This document shows, piece by piece, positions 1 to 6,707 of a stretch of 64,000 nucleotides of DNA. The position numbers were made by a program, and so were the translations under genes. The DNA lies in contig NZ_AULO01000015.1 in assembly GCF_000422325.1 (NCBI RefSeq), positions 18,932 through 82,931 of the forward strand. The letters are read 5' to 3'. The notes under the pieces were generated by a model, which saw nothing but the letters and a program-made list of their open reading frames with translations, made no database searches and was not told the origin of the DNA. This DNA is from Marinospirillum minutulum DSM 6287. Lineage in GTDB: Bacteria > Pseudomonadota > Gammaproteobacteria > Pseudomonadales > Halomonadaceae. Position 1 is the first letter of the stretch, and every line of letters starts with the position of its first letter.

Positions 1-199
1 TATTAATGGCACAATAAACTTTACAACCCTGGTTATGGGCATAGTTAATACCCTCAGCGGCTTTTTTTTCACTAAAGTTAAGGCCAGCAAATTGGCGAGC
101 ATTGGTGGAATTACGAAAGCCTAAATAAACAGCATTGGCGCCTTGGTCTACCGCTACTTTAAGTGCTGGTAGGCTACCAGCAGGACAAACCAGCTCCAT
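1..199 (-). CDS. ubiU: UbiU, U32-family peptidase-like protein (5' part only; gene runs off the left edge)
   Basis: Only the first 66 codons are present. The reading begins MELVCPAGSLPALKVAVDQG and continues with the NAVYLGFR and NARQFAGLNF segments, the N-terminus typical of YhbU/UbiU. In the known pathway UbiU pairs with UbiV as a Fe-S hydroxylase that makes ubiquinone without oxygen, using prephenate as hydroxyl donor. The ATG at 199 has an AGGAG ribosome site six bases upstream (206-210). The leader carries a perfect FNR box and a terminator-like hairpin, so anaerobic induction is likely. Its position beside the nitrate reductase cluster fits quinone supply for anaerobic respiration. Other U32 proteins are the only serious alternative. 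Confidence 0.85.
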   Translation of the reverse strand, partial: MELVCPAGSLPALKVAVDQGANAVYLGFRNSTNARQFAGLNFSEKKAAEGINYAHNQGCKVYCAIN

Positions 200-211
200 A
201 GTAAACTCCTA

Positions 212-244
212 TAAAAAAAGCCCGAAGGGGGAGACCTTCAGGCT
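212..244 (-). terminator. Intrinsic terminator hairpin between the FNR-type gene and ubiU
   Basis: On the minus strand AGCCTGAAGG (244-235) pairs with CCTTCGGGCT (228-219), with one G-U type pair, and is followed by a run of Ts (218-212). It would end transcripts from the upstream regulator gene. It lies downstream of the predicted ubiU start point and touches the ubiU ribosome site, so it may also attenuate ubiU. Confidence 0.75.
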
Positions 245-250
245 AAGTGG

Positions 251-267
251 CAGATAAAATTTATCTG
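251..267. repeat. Perfect inverted repeat in the ubiU leader
   Basis: CAGATAAA and TTTATCTG form 8-base arms around a single A. It lies just downstream of the predicted ubiU transcription start and upstream of the terminator hairpin. It could be an operator or a short RNA hairpin. No protein is assigned. Confidence 0.5.
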
Positions 268-274
268 ACATGAG

Positions 275-322
275 CTAATTAAATATAGCGGCTTGCCAGA
301 TATGACTCTTGATAGTTATCAA
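275..322 (-). promoter_or_regulatory. FNR/DNR-dependent promoter of ubiU
   Basis: TTGAT-AGTT-ATCAA at 309-322 is a perfect match to the FNR/ANR/DNR consensus. On the minus strand a TATATT -10 element (287-282) puts the start point near 275, so the box is centred near -41, the position for class II FNR activation. This is read directly from the sequence; the activating protein is inferred, and the adjacent FNR-family gene is the obvious candidate. Confidence 0.82.
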
Positions 323-326
323 CTTA

Positions 327-1121
327 TTAAAATAAATTGTTAGCAACAAAAAGCTCTGGGTCGTTAATAATGATCTCTCTTTTATTGGTACTGATAAGGT
401 TGTTTTCTTTTAAGTCAGAAAGAATTCTAGAAAAAGTTTCAGGCTTCATTCCTAAGTAGGATGCTATTTGGTATTTAGGTATAGGCAAAACAATATTATT
501 TATACTGCTAGTGCTTTGTTTGTCACAAATACTTTTAAGGTAGGTAATAACCCTTTGGCGTGCATTGCTTGTTGTTACTACTTCAATTTCAGAAAAATGG
601 TTAGATCTTTTTTCTGCTAGGTAGCTTAAAAAACTAAGTGCAGAAAGGTTGTTTTTTTCTAATAGTTTTAAATAAATAGCAGCAGAAAAACTAATAAGTC
701 GAGTGGGTGTTGTGGTTTCAGCAAAGTGACTAAAAGTTTTTTTAGTAGTAAATACTTCATGCTCTCCTATGGCTTGCAACTTAGTTGCATTACCAACGAT
801 TCGTTCTGTGCCATCTTCACCCAGCATAAAGAGTTTTACAGCACCTTCAATGACTAGGAAAAAACGTTCACAGCTTTCGCCTTCTCGGTAAATGCTAGTA
901 TGCGTTTGTAAATCTAGGTGCTTGGCTTTAGTAAGAATAACTTCAAAGTCTTCTTTATTTATTTGCTTAAACAAAGGGTGGCTGCGAACTAGGCAGCGCA
1001 TATCACACAAGCCATTGACAGGACCAAGGCTAGTGTTTTTTTTGCAAGCTATACTGGGTAAAACACAGTTTCTTACTGGCTTTCTAGTCGGTGGGGTTAA
1101 ATTTGTTGGTTGCCTATCCAT
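327..1121 (-). CDS. CRP/FNR-family transcription regulator (FNR/DNR type)
   Basis: The protein has 264 residues. An N-terminal extension is followed by a cyclic-nucleotide-binding-type beta-barrel (about residues 45-165) and a C-terminal helix-turn-helix (about 215-245). The recognition helix reads PETFSRILSDL and keeps the E..SR residues with which FNR reads TTGAT/ATCAA. The N-terminus has Cys19, Cys26, Cys39 and Cys43, which could hold an Fe-S cluster but do not match the E. coli FNR spacing. The ATG at 1121 overlaps the preceding gene by 25 bases and has a GAGG site, so translation is probably coupled. A shorter start at Met41 lacks a ribosome site. The likely role is oxygen- or NO-responsive control of nar and ubiU; the exact subfamily (FNR, DNR or other) is uncertain. 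Confidence 0.85.
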   Translation of the reverse strand: MDRQPTNLTPPTRKPVRNCVLPSIACKKNTSLGPVNGLCDMRCLVRSHPLFKQINKEDFEVILTKAKHLDLQTHTSIYREGESCERFFLVIEGAVKLFMLGEDGTERIVGNATKLQAIGEHEVFTTKKTFSHFAETTTPTRLISFSAAIYLKLLEKNNLSALSFLSYLAEKRSNHFSEIEVVTTSNARQRVITYLKSICDKQSTSSINNIVLPIPKYQIASYLGMKPETFSRILSDLKENNLISTNKREIIINDPELFVANNLF

Positions 1122-2797
1122 TCTTCAAACCTCGTAATAGGTAGTGGACGGGTCAATAAGTAACCCTGAATAAAATCACATTGATTGCTTTTTAACCAGG
1201 CGCAGTGTTGTTGAGTTTCTACACCTTCTGCGATTACTTGCATACCTAGGTTATGCCCTATGGCAATAATGCTTCTAACAATCATTTGATCGCTAGTGTT
1301 ATCAATAATTTCAGTGATAAAGCTGCGGTCAATTTTTAAGAATTTTACTGGCATTTTTCTTAGGTAGCTGAGGTTTGAATAACCTGTACCAAAGTCATCA
1401 ATGTTGAGTTGAATGCCCATGCCTGCAATTTCTTCGAGTATTCTTAAGCCGTTTTTTTCTTGGCTTAACAACACACTTTCTGTTAGCTCTATTTCTAAGC
1501 CTTTAACTATGTTGTATTTTTTTAGCACCTGCTTTAGTGAATCTAAAAAACGTACATCCATTAGCTGCTGTAAAGACATGTTTACGGCAATTTTAAAGTT
1601 AGAAAAGGTGGTTTTTTTCCACCGATTAAGCTGTTCGCATGCCTCTTCAAGCACCCAGTGACCTAAACGATGAATAAGTCCATAGCGCTCTGCCAAAGGA
1701 ATAAACTTGTCTGGGGCAATAACACCGTGTTGTGGGTGGTTCCAGCGAATGAGTGCTTCGCTACTAAATATTTGTCCGGTTACCAAGGATGCTTTAGGTT
1801 GATAGTAAAGCTCCATTTGTTGATTATCGAAGGCATGGCTTAGCTCTCTTGCTAGGTTGATTTCTTCTAGGGTTAGGCTGTTTTGACTAGATTCAAAAAA
1901 GTGCACTAGACCATAGCTAATTTTTCTACCCTGAGTTAAAGCCTGCTCAGCATTTCTTAAAAGGGTACTTACATCGTTTAGTTCATTTTTTCCTAATTCA
2001 ATACCTAGGCTTAGGTTGATATCTATTGAGTAGCTGTTAATAAAATAGTTTTTACTTACTTTATTTTTTAGTGAAGCTAGCCTTAAAGCCAGCTTGTGTT
2101 GGTCTTCAAATTGACCAACCAGTAAGAATTTATCGGCACTTATACGTGCTAGTTTTTCATTAGGTAAAGTGAGTCTGTTAAGGTTTTTAGCTATTTCTTT
2201 TAAAGCCAAGTCGCCTGTTGCTGTACCATACCTTTCATTAATAAAGTAGAAGTGGTCTATATCAATTACGGATAAAAATAATTGCTGCTTGGTTTCTTTA
2301 TCTAACCCTGCTAAATAATCAACTATTGCACTACGGTTAAGTAGGGATGTCGCGCTATCGCAAGATTTAAGAAAGTTAATCGTTTTTTGCTTTTCTTCAA
2401 ATAAAGACAGGTTGTACATTATTCCTATATAGCGAAAAATATTACCTTCTTTATCTTTTATAGCCTTAATTGTTAGCCATTCAGTATATTGCTCACCGGC
2501 TTTATTTTTATTTACCATCACGCCCTGCCAAAACCCAAATCTAGTAATTTCTTGCCACATTTTTTTGTAGTGACTTAAATCATGCTTACCAGACTTTAGA
2601 ATGCGTGGTGTTTGGTCTTTTATATCGTTATAAGAGTAGCCAGTTATAAGGGTAAATGCTTGATTAATGGCAATAATCTTCAGATTTTCATCGGTTAGAA
2701 TAATGCCATTATCTGTATTGTTAAAAGTAGCTTCAAGAAACTGAAGAAGATAGTGGTCATTACTGTACTTGGGACTACTTAATTCCTCTATCAGCAT
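1097..2797 (-). CDS. PAS-GGDEF-EAL protein, probable c-di-GMP phosphodiesterase
   Basis: The protein has 566 residues and no membrane segment. It has a PAS domain (about 20-135), a GGDEF domain (about 145-310) and an EAL domain (about 325-560). The GGDEF signature is replaced by SADKF, so cyclase activity is unlikely. The EAL domain keeps SEALIRW, DDFGTGYSNLSYL, KIDRSFI and EGVET, so it should hydrolyse c-di-GMP. AAGGAG precedes the ATG at 2797. It lies 30 bases after the parvulin gene and overlaps the FNR-type regulator, so it appears to be a late gene of the nar operon. The PAS domain may sense a redox or gas signal, but no cofactor-binding residue can be assigned. Confidence 0.88.
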   Translation of the reverse strand: MLIEELSSPKYSNDHYLLQFLEATFNNTDNGIILTDENLKIIAINQAFTLITGYSYNDIKDQTPRILKSGKHDLSHYKKMWQEITRFGFWQGVMVNKNKAGEQYTEWLTIKAIKDKEGNIFRYIGIMYNLSLFEEKQKTINFLKSCDSATSLLNRSAIVDYLAGLDKETKQQLFLSVIDIDHFYFINERYGTATGDLALKEIAKNLNRLTLPNEKLARISADKFLLVGQFEDQHKLALRLASLKNKVSKNYFINSYSIDINLSLGIELGKNELNDVSTLLRNAEQALTQGRKISYGLVHFFESSQNSLTLEEINLARELSHAFDNQQMELYYQPKASLVTGQIFSSEALIRWNHPQHGVIAPDKFIPLAERYGLIHRLGHWVLEEACEQLNRWKKTTFSNFKIAVNMSLQQLMDVRFLDSLKQVLKKYNIVKGLEIELTESVLLSQEKNGLRILEEIAGMGIQLNIDDFGTGYSNLSYLRKMPVKFLKIDRSFITEIIDNTSDQMIVRSIIAIGHNLGMQVIAEGVETQQHCAWLKSNQCDFIQGYLLTRPLPITRFEEWIGNQQI

Positions 2798-2827
2798 GGT
2801 GACTTCTCCTTTTAACTTCGGTAAAAA

Positions 2828-3640
2828 CTACTGCATTAACGGTGAATCTGACTGCCCCATATCTATACCTAGCACGGGTGCAGCACTGGCTAGGCTTTGT
2901 AAGTAATGGCGTAAAGCTGTGCGTGTGGCATTTTCTTGCAAATATTGGCGAATTTTTGGTGCTGCCACTTCATAGGGAAGTGCTTCACCTTCTTCACTTT
3001 GATCAATATAAACCAAGTGATAACCGTAGCGGCTTTCAATCGGTTGTTGGTGTAAACCTATGGGCAGGTTCCAAATTTGCCGTTCAAATTCAGCCACAGT
3101 TTGACCACGCGAAATTTGTCCTAAATGACCGTCTTGGTGTTTAGATTCACAAACCGAATAGCTAGCCGCTAATTGAGTAAAGCTGGCTGGGTTACTGCTG
3201 AGTTGCTCTAGTAGGCTTTTAGCTACCTGCATTTGCTGATCTCGTGCTACAGCATCATCGGGTGCGGCAGCTAACAAAATGTGTCTTAGGCTAATGAGCT
3301 TAGGGCTAACCATACGCGCTTTGTTTTGTTCAAAATAACGTAAACAGTCGTCTTCACGAATTTCTGGTAGCTGTAGTTCTTGCTCTAATAAATTAGCAGT
3401 ACGTTGCTCAACCGTATCGCCTTGAATACCCATTGCTTCTGCCTTGCTAGCCAGTAGTTTTTCTATTACTAAACTACGTGCGGCCATTTCCCAAGCTTCT
3501 TCTGCGCTGGCGCTTGGGTGGTATTGCATTTCATGGGCAATGGCTTCTTGCTTGATGTATTCCGCACCCACTCTAACCGCTGGAAAACTAGCGTTAGATG
3601 CTTGTTCGTTATTTATTTGCATAACAGGAATGGTTTGCAT
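2828..3640 (-). CDS. Parvulin-type peptidylprolyl isomerase of the nar cluster
   Basis: The protein has 270 residues. A parvulin rotamase domain covers about residues 115-215 (LISLRHILLAAAPDD through YGYHLVYIDQ), preceded by a helical NifM-like region. There is no signal peptide, so it should act in the cytoplasm. A gene of this kind follows narI in many pseudomonads and is thought to help fold the large cytoplasmic nitrate reductase subunits. A 12-base-pair hairpin separates it from narI. A GAGG site precedes the ATG at 3640. Confidence 0.85.
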   Translation of the reverse strand: MQTIPVMQINNEQASNASFPAVRVGAEYIKQEAIAHEMQYHPSASAEEAWEMAARSLVIEKLLASKAEAMGIQGDTVEQRTANLLEQELQLPEIREDDCLRYFEQNKARMVSPKLISLRHILLAAAPDDAVARDQQMQVAKSLLEQLSSNPASFTQLAASYSVCESKHQDGHLGQISRGQTVAEFERQIWNLPIGLHQQPIESRYGYHLVYIDQSEEGEALPYEVAAPKIRQYLQENATRTALRHYLQSLASAAPVLGIDMGQSDSPLMQ

Positions 3641-3672
3641 AGCGAGTTACCTCTTCCAAATTTAGAAGGTTG

Positions 3673-3702
3673 GTTAACTGGGTGACTAGGCACCCAGTTA
3701 AC
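3673..3702. terminator. Strong hairpin between narI and the isomerase gene
   Basis: GTTAACTGGGTG and CACCCAGTTAAC form a perfect 12-base-pair stem with a six-base loop. No T-run follows on the minus strand, so it may be a processing or mRNA-stabilising hairpin rather than a full terminator. Confidence 0.5.
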
Positions 3703-3709
3703 TTGTTTA

Positions 3710-4387
3710 TCAGGCGCGTTTACGAACTAGCTGGTAACGGCGGCTAATATATTCCAAAGGCACACTCCAAATATGCACTAGGCGTGTGAAGGGGAAGATG
3801 ACAAAGAGTGTCATGCCCAAGAAGATATGCAGCTTAAATATGGGGTGGATACCTTCCATATAAATGGCTGGATTACCTTGTAGGGTGACCACTGATTGCG
3901 CCCAATGCGATAACTGCTTCATTACTGAACCATCCATGTGACCCAGGCTGATGAAAATAGTCATTAACCCTAAGGAAACCTGAATAAACAGTATTGCTAT
4001 AACTAATAGGTCAGCAGTGCTGCCTGTGGCACGCACATAGAGGTCGGTTAAACGGCGCTTAAGTAAAAGCCCCGCACCTACCCAGCACATAACACCGGCA
4101 ATACCACCTATAACAATAGCCATTGTTTGCTTGGTTGTAGCGGTCATAAAAGGCTCGTAAACCCAAGAAGGGGTTAGCAAGCCAACTAGGTGACCAAAGA
4201 AGATGGTAATGATACCCACGTGAAATAGGTTGCTAGCTAAGCGTAAGCCTTTTTTGCTGACCATTTGGCTAGAACCCGCTTTCCAAGTGTATTGTGCTTG
4301 GTCATAGCGTATCCAACTACCAATCATGAATACTGCCATAGCCATGTAGGGATAAACCCCAAACACTAAAGTGTTAACGTAACTCAT
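3710..4387 (-). CDS. narI: Respiratory nitrate reductase gamma subunit (cytochrome b)
   Basis: The 225-residue protein has five predicted membrane helices and the usual NarI length. It takes electrons from quinol and passes them through two b hemes to NarH. Conserved histidines are visible, including FHVGIITIFFGHLVG near residue 60 and KLHIFLGM near 190. GGAG precedes the ATG at 4387, and narJ ends 26 bases upstream. It anchors NarGH on the inner face of the cytoplasmic membrane. Confidence 0.97.
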   Translation of the reverse strand: MSYVNTLVFGVYPYMAMAVFMIGSWIRYDQAQYTWKAGSSQMVSKKGLRLASNLFHVGIITIFFGHLVGLLTPSWVYEPFMTATTKQTMAIVIGGIAGVMCWVGAGLLLKRRLTDLYVRATGSTADLLVIAILFIQVSLGLMTIFISLGHMDGSVMKQLSHWAQSVVTLQGNPAIYMEGIHPIFKLHIFLGMTLFVIFPFTRLVHIWSVPLEYISRRYQLVRKRA

Positions 4388-4413
4388 AAGAACTCTCCTC
4401 GAATTCAGCTTCT

Positions 4414-5139
4414 CTAGTGACTGGAGCTAGATTCAGTTGCTGGCTCTTGAATATACAAGGGCTGCACTTTACCCAGATCACTACGGCGCTGTTTCACTGC
4501 CTGCGACTCACCACAGGAAGCACCTTGGTCATCTACAAAACGCACCATTTCCTCTTCCCAAACCTTGTCGAGCGCTTCAGGTGTGTCATCTCTTTCTTCA
4601 GCTGCAACCGTTATTGCTAGTTGCTGCCAGTCCACTTCTTCACCCGCTAAAGCAACGAGGGTATTGAAGATGGCGGCATAATGACTGTCACGCTGTTTTA
4701 AGCGTTCGGCCACTAAAGCTAAAATGTGGCTAATCGAGCCTAACCACTGAAAAATTTCTTCAGACTCACGGGTTGATAAGAACTCTAAGAACAAGGGTAG
4801 ATAGTCTGGCAGTTCTCGCGTATCTATCTCTAAACCGGCTTGTTGGTATTCGTTCATTAAATCAACCATGGCTTGGCCACGATCACGTGATTCACCGTGT
4901 ACATGCTCAAATAGCAGCAGTGAGGTGGCACGACCACGATCAAAAGTCACTACATAGCTTTCTTGGCTATCAAGTAGGTCGTTATTACCTAGCTCGTTAG
5001 CCAAAGCGATAAGTGAGGGTCGGCTGGCATCAGGTAGATCAGGGTCATTCTGCAAGATATCGTTAATCTCCTGCCGAGCTGCAACCAGCTCAGCAGTGGG
5101 ATAATCCAGCAGACGTGCCAGTAGGGCTAAACTTCGCAT
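4414..5139 (-). CDS. narJ: Nitrate reductase molybdenum cofactor assembly chaperone
   Basis: The 241-residue acidic, helical protein matches NarJ of the TorD/NarJ family, with LLDYPT near the N-terminus and a central YVVTFDRGRATSLLLFEHVHG segment. NarJ binds the NarG N-terminus and holds NarGH in the cytoplasm until Mo-bis-MGD and the Fe-S clusters are inserted. It is not part of the final enzyme. GGAG lies eight bases before the ATG, and the gap to narH is 11 bases. Confidence 0.96.
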   Translation of the reverse strand: MRSLALLARLLDYPTAELVAARQEINDILQNDPDLPDASRPSLIALANELGNNDLLDSQESYVVTFDRGRATSLLLFEHVHGESRDRGQAMVDLMNEYQQAGLEIDTRELPDYLPLFLEFLSTRESEEIFQWLGSISHILALVAERLKQRDSHYAAIFNTLVALAGEEVDWQQLAITVAAEERDDTPEALDKVWEEEMVRFVDDQGASCGESQAVKQRRSDLGKVQPLYIQEPATESSSSH

Positions 5140-5150
5140 GAATTATCTCC

Positions 5151-6707
5151 TTAGTCTTTTAACAATGCAGGGTCGACTTGCTTAACCGCACTGATTTTTT
5201 CCACCATGGTTGTGGTAGTTTTATTACCGCCAAATAGGCTGAACTTGCTGTCACCGTGGCAACCATCACCAAAGGAGAAGCCACAACCGTTACGCTCTGG
5301 GTAAGCATCGCGTGCTTGTTCTCTATGGCTGGTTGGAATGACAAAGCGGTCTTCATAATCAGCAATAGCAAGGTAACGGTACATGTCTTCAGCTTGAGCT
5401 TGGGTTAAGCCAGTTTCATCTAGCGCACGTAGGTCTTCTACACCATCAACCTGTTGAGCACGCTTGTATTCACGCATGGCCATTAAGCGCTTGAGGGCAA
5501 GCAATACTGGCTTTTCATCACCTGCGGTTAGCAGGTTAGCTAGGTAGCGCACAGGAATACGTAAGCTATCTACGTCTGGTAACACACCGCTATGACCTAG
5601 TTTGCCAGCATCGGCTGCTGACTGAATGGGTGATAGTGGTGGTACGTACCAAACCATAGGCAAAGTACGGTATTCAGGGTGCAAGGGCAGGGCTAAACGC
5701 CAGTCCATTGCAAGCTTCCAAACCGGTGATGCTTGCGCTGCTTTGAGTACGTTTTCAGTGATGCCATCTTTGCGAGCCTGAGCAATCACTTCAGGGTCAT
5801 TTGGATCAAGGAAAATCTCTAGCTGCTTTTCGTACAAATCACCTTCATCTGGCGTGCTGGCTACTTCTTGAATACGGTCAGCGTCATAAAGTAGTACGCC
5901 TAGGTAACGAATACGTCCAACACAGGTTTCTGAACAAACGGTTGGCATACCGGCTTCGATACGTGGGTAACAGAAGATGCACTTTTCAGACTTGCCACTT
6001 TTCCAGTTGTAGTAAATCTTTTTGTAAGGGCAACCGCTGATACACATACGCCAGCCACGGCACTTGTCTTGGTCAATCAGTACTATGCCGTCTTCTTCGC
6101 GCTTATAAATTGCGCCACTTGGACAGGAAGCAACGCAAGTTGGGTTAAGGCAATGCTCGCAAAGGCGGGGCAAGTACATCATGAAGGTACTTTCAAACTG
6201 GCCGTAAATATCGGCCTGAATTTGATCGAAGTTTTTATCAGCACGGCGCTTAGAAAACTCGGTACCTAGAATTTCTTCCCAGTTAGGACCCCAGTTAATT
6301 TTATTCATCCGCTTACCGGTAATAACCGAGCGTGGACGAGCAACCGGCTGGTGTTCTACATCGCCAGCGGTATGCAAGTGCTGATAGTCAAAATCAAAGG
6401 GTTCGTAGTAGTCGTGAATATCGGGTAAATCTGGGTTACCAAAGATATTGGCTAGAACACGGAATTTACCGCCAATACGGGGTTCAATTTTGCCGTCGTT
6501 ACGTCTAATCCAACCACCATTCCATTTGTCTTGGTCTTCCCAATCTTTGGGATAACCAATACCAGGTTTGGTTTCTACGTTATTGAACCAAGCGTATTCC
6601 ATACCTTCACGGCTGGTCCAAACGTTTTTACAGGTCACAGAACAGGTGTGGCAGCCTATACACTTGTCTAGGTTGAGCACCATGCCAACTTGAGAGCGAA
6701 TTTTCAT
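5151..6707 (-). CDS. narH: Respiratory nitrate reductase beta subunit (Fe-S)
   Basis: The 518-residue protein carries four cysteine groups: CIGCHTCSVTC (16-26), CEHCLNPTCVASC, CRGWRMCISGC and CIFCYPRIEAGMPTVC. The tryptophan in CRGW replaces a cysteine, which is the NarH signature for one 3Fe-4S centre beside three 4Fe-4S centres. It passes electrons from NarI to NarG. Its ATG overlaps the narG stop as ATGA and has a strong AGGAGG site, which supports coupled translation in equal amounts. Confidence 0.97.
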   Translation of the reverse strand: MKIRSQVGMVLNLDKCIGCHTCSVTCKNVWTSREGMEYAWFNNVETKPGIGYPKDWEDQDKWNGGWIRRNDGKIEPRIGGKFRVLANIFGNPDLPDIHDYYEPFDFDYQHLHTAGDVEHQPVARPRSVITGKRMNKINWGPNWEEILGTEFSKRRADKNFDQIQADIYGQFESTFMMYLPRLCEHCLNPTCVASCPSGAIYKREEDGIVLIDQDKCRGWRMCISGCPYKKIYYNWKSGKSEKCIFCYPRIEAGMPTVCSETCVGRIRYLGVLLYDADRIQEVASTPDEGDLYEKQLEIFLDPNDPEVIAQARKDGITENVLKAAQASPVWKLAMDWRLALPLHPEYRTLPMVWYVPPLSPIQSAADAGKLGHSGVLPDVDSLRIPVRYLANLLTAGDEKPVLLALKRLMAMREYKRAQQVDGVEDLRALDETGLTQAQAEDMYRYLAIADYEDRFVIPTSHREQARDAYPERNGCGFSFGDGCHGDSKFSLFGGNKTTTTMVEKISAVKQVDPALLKD

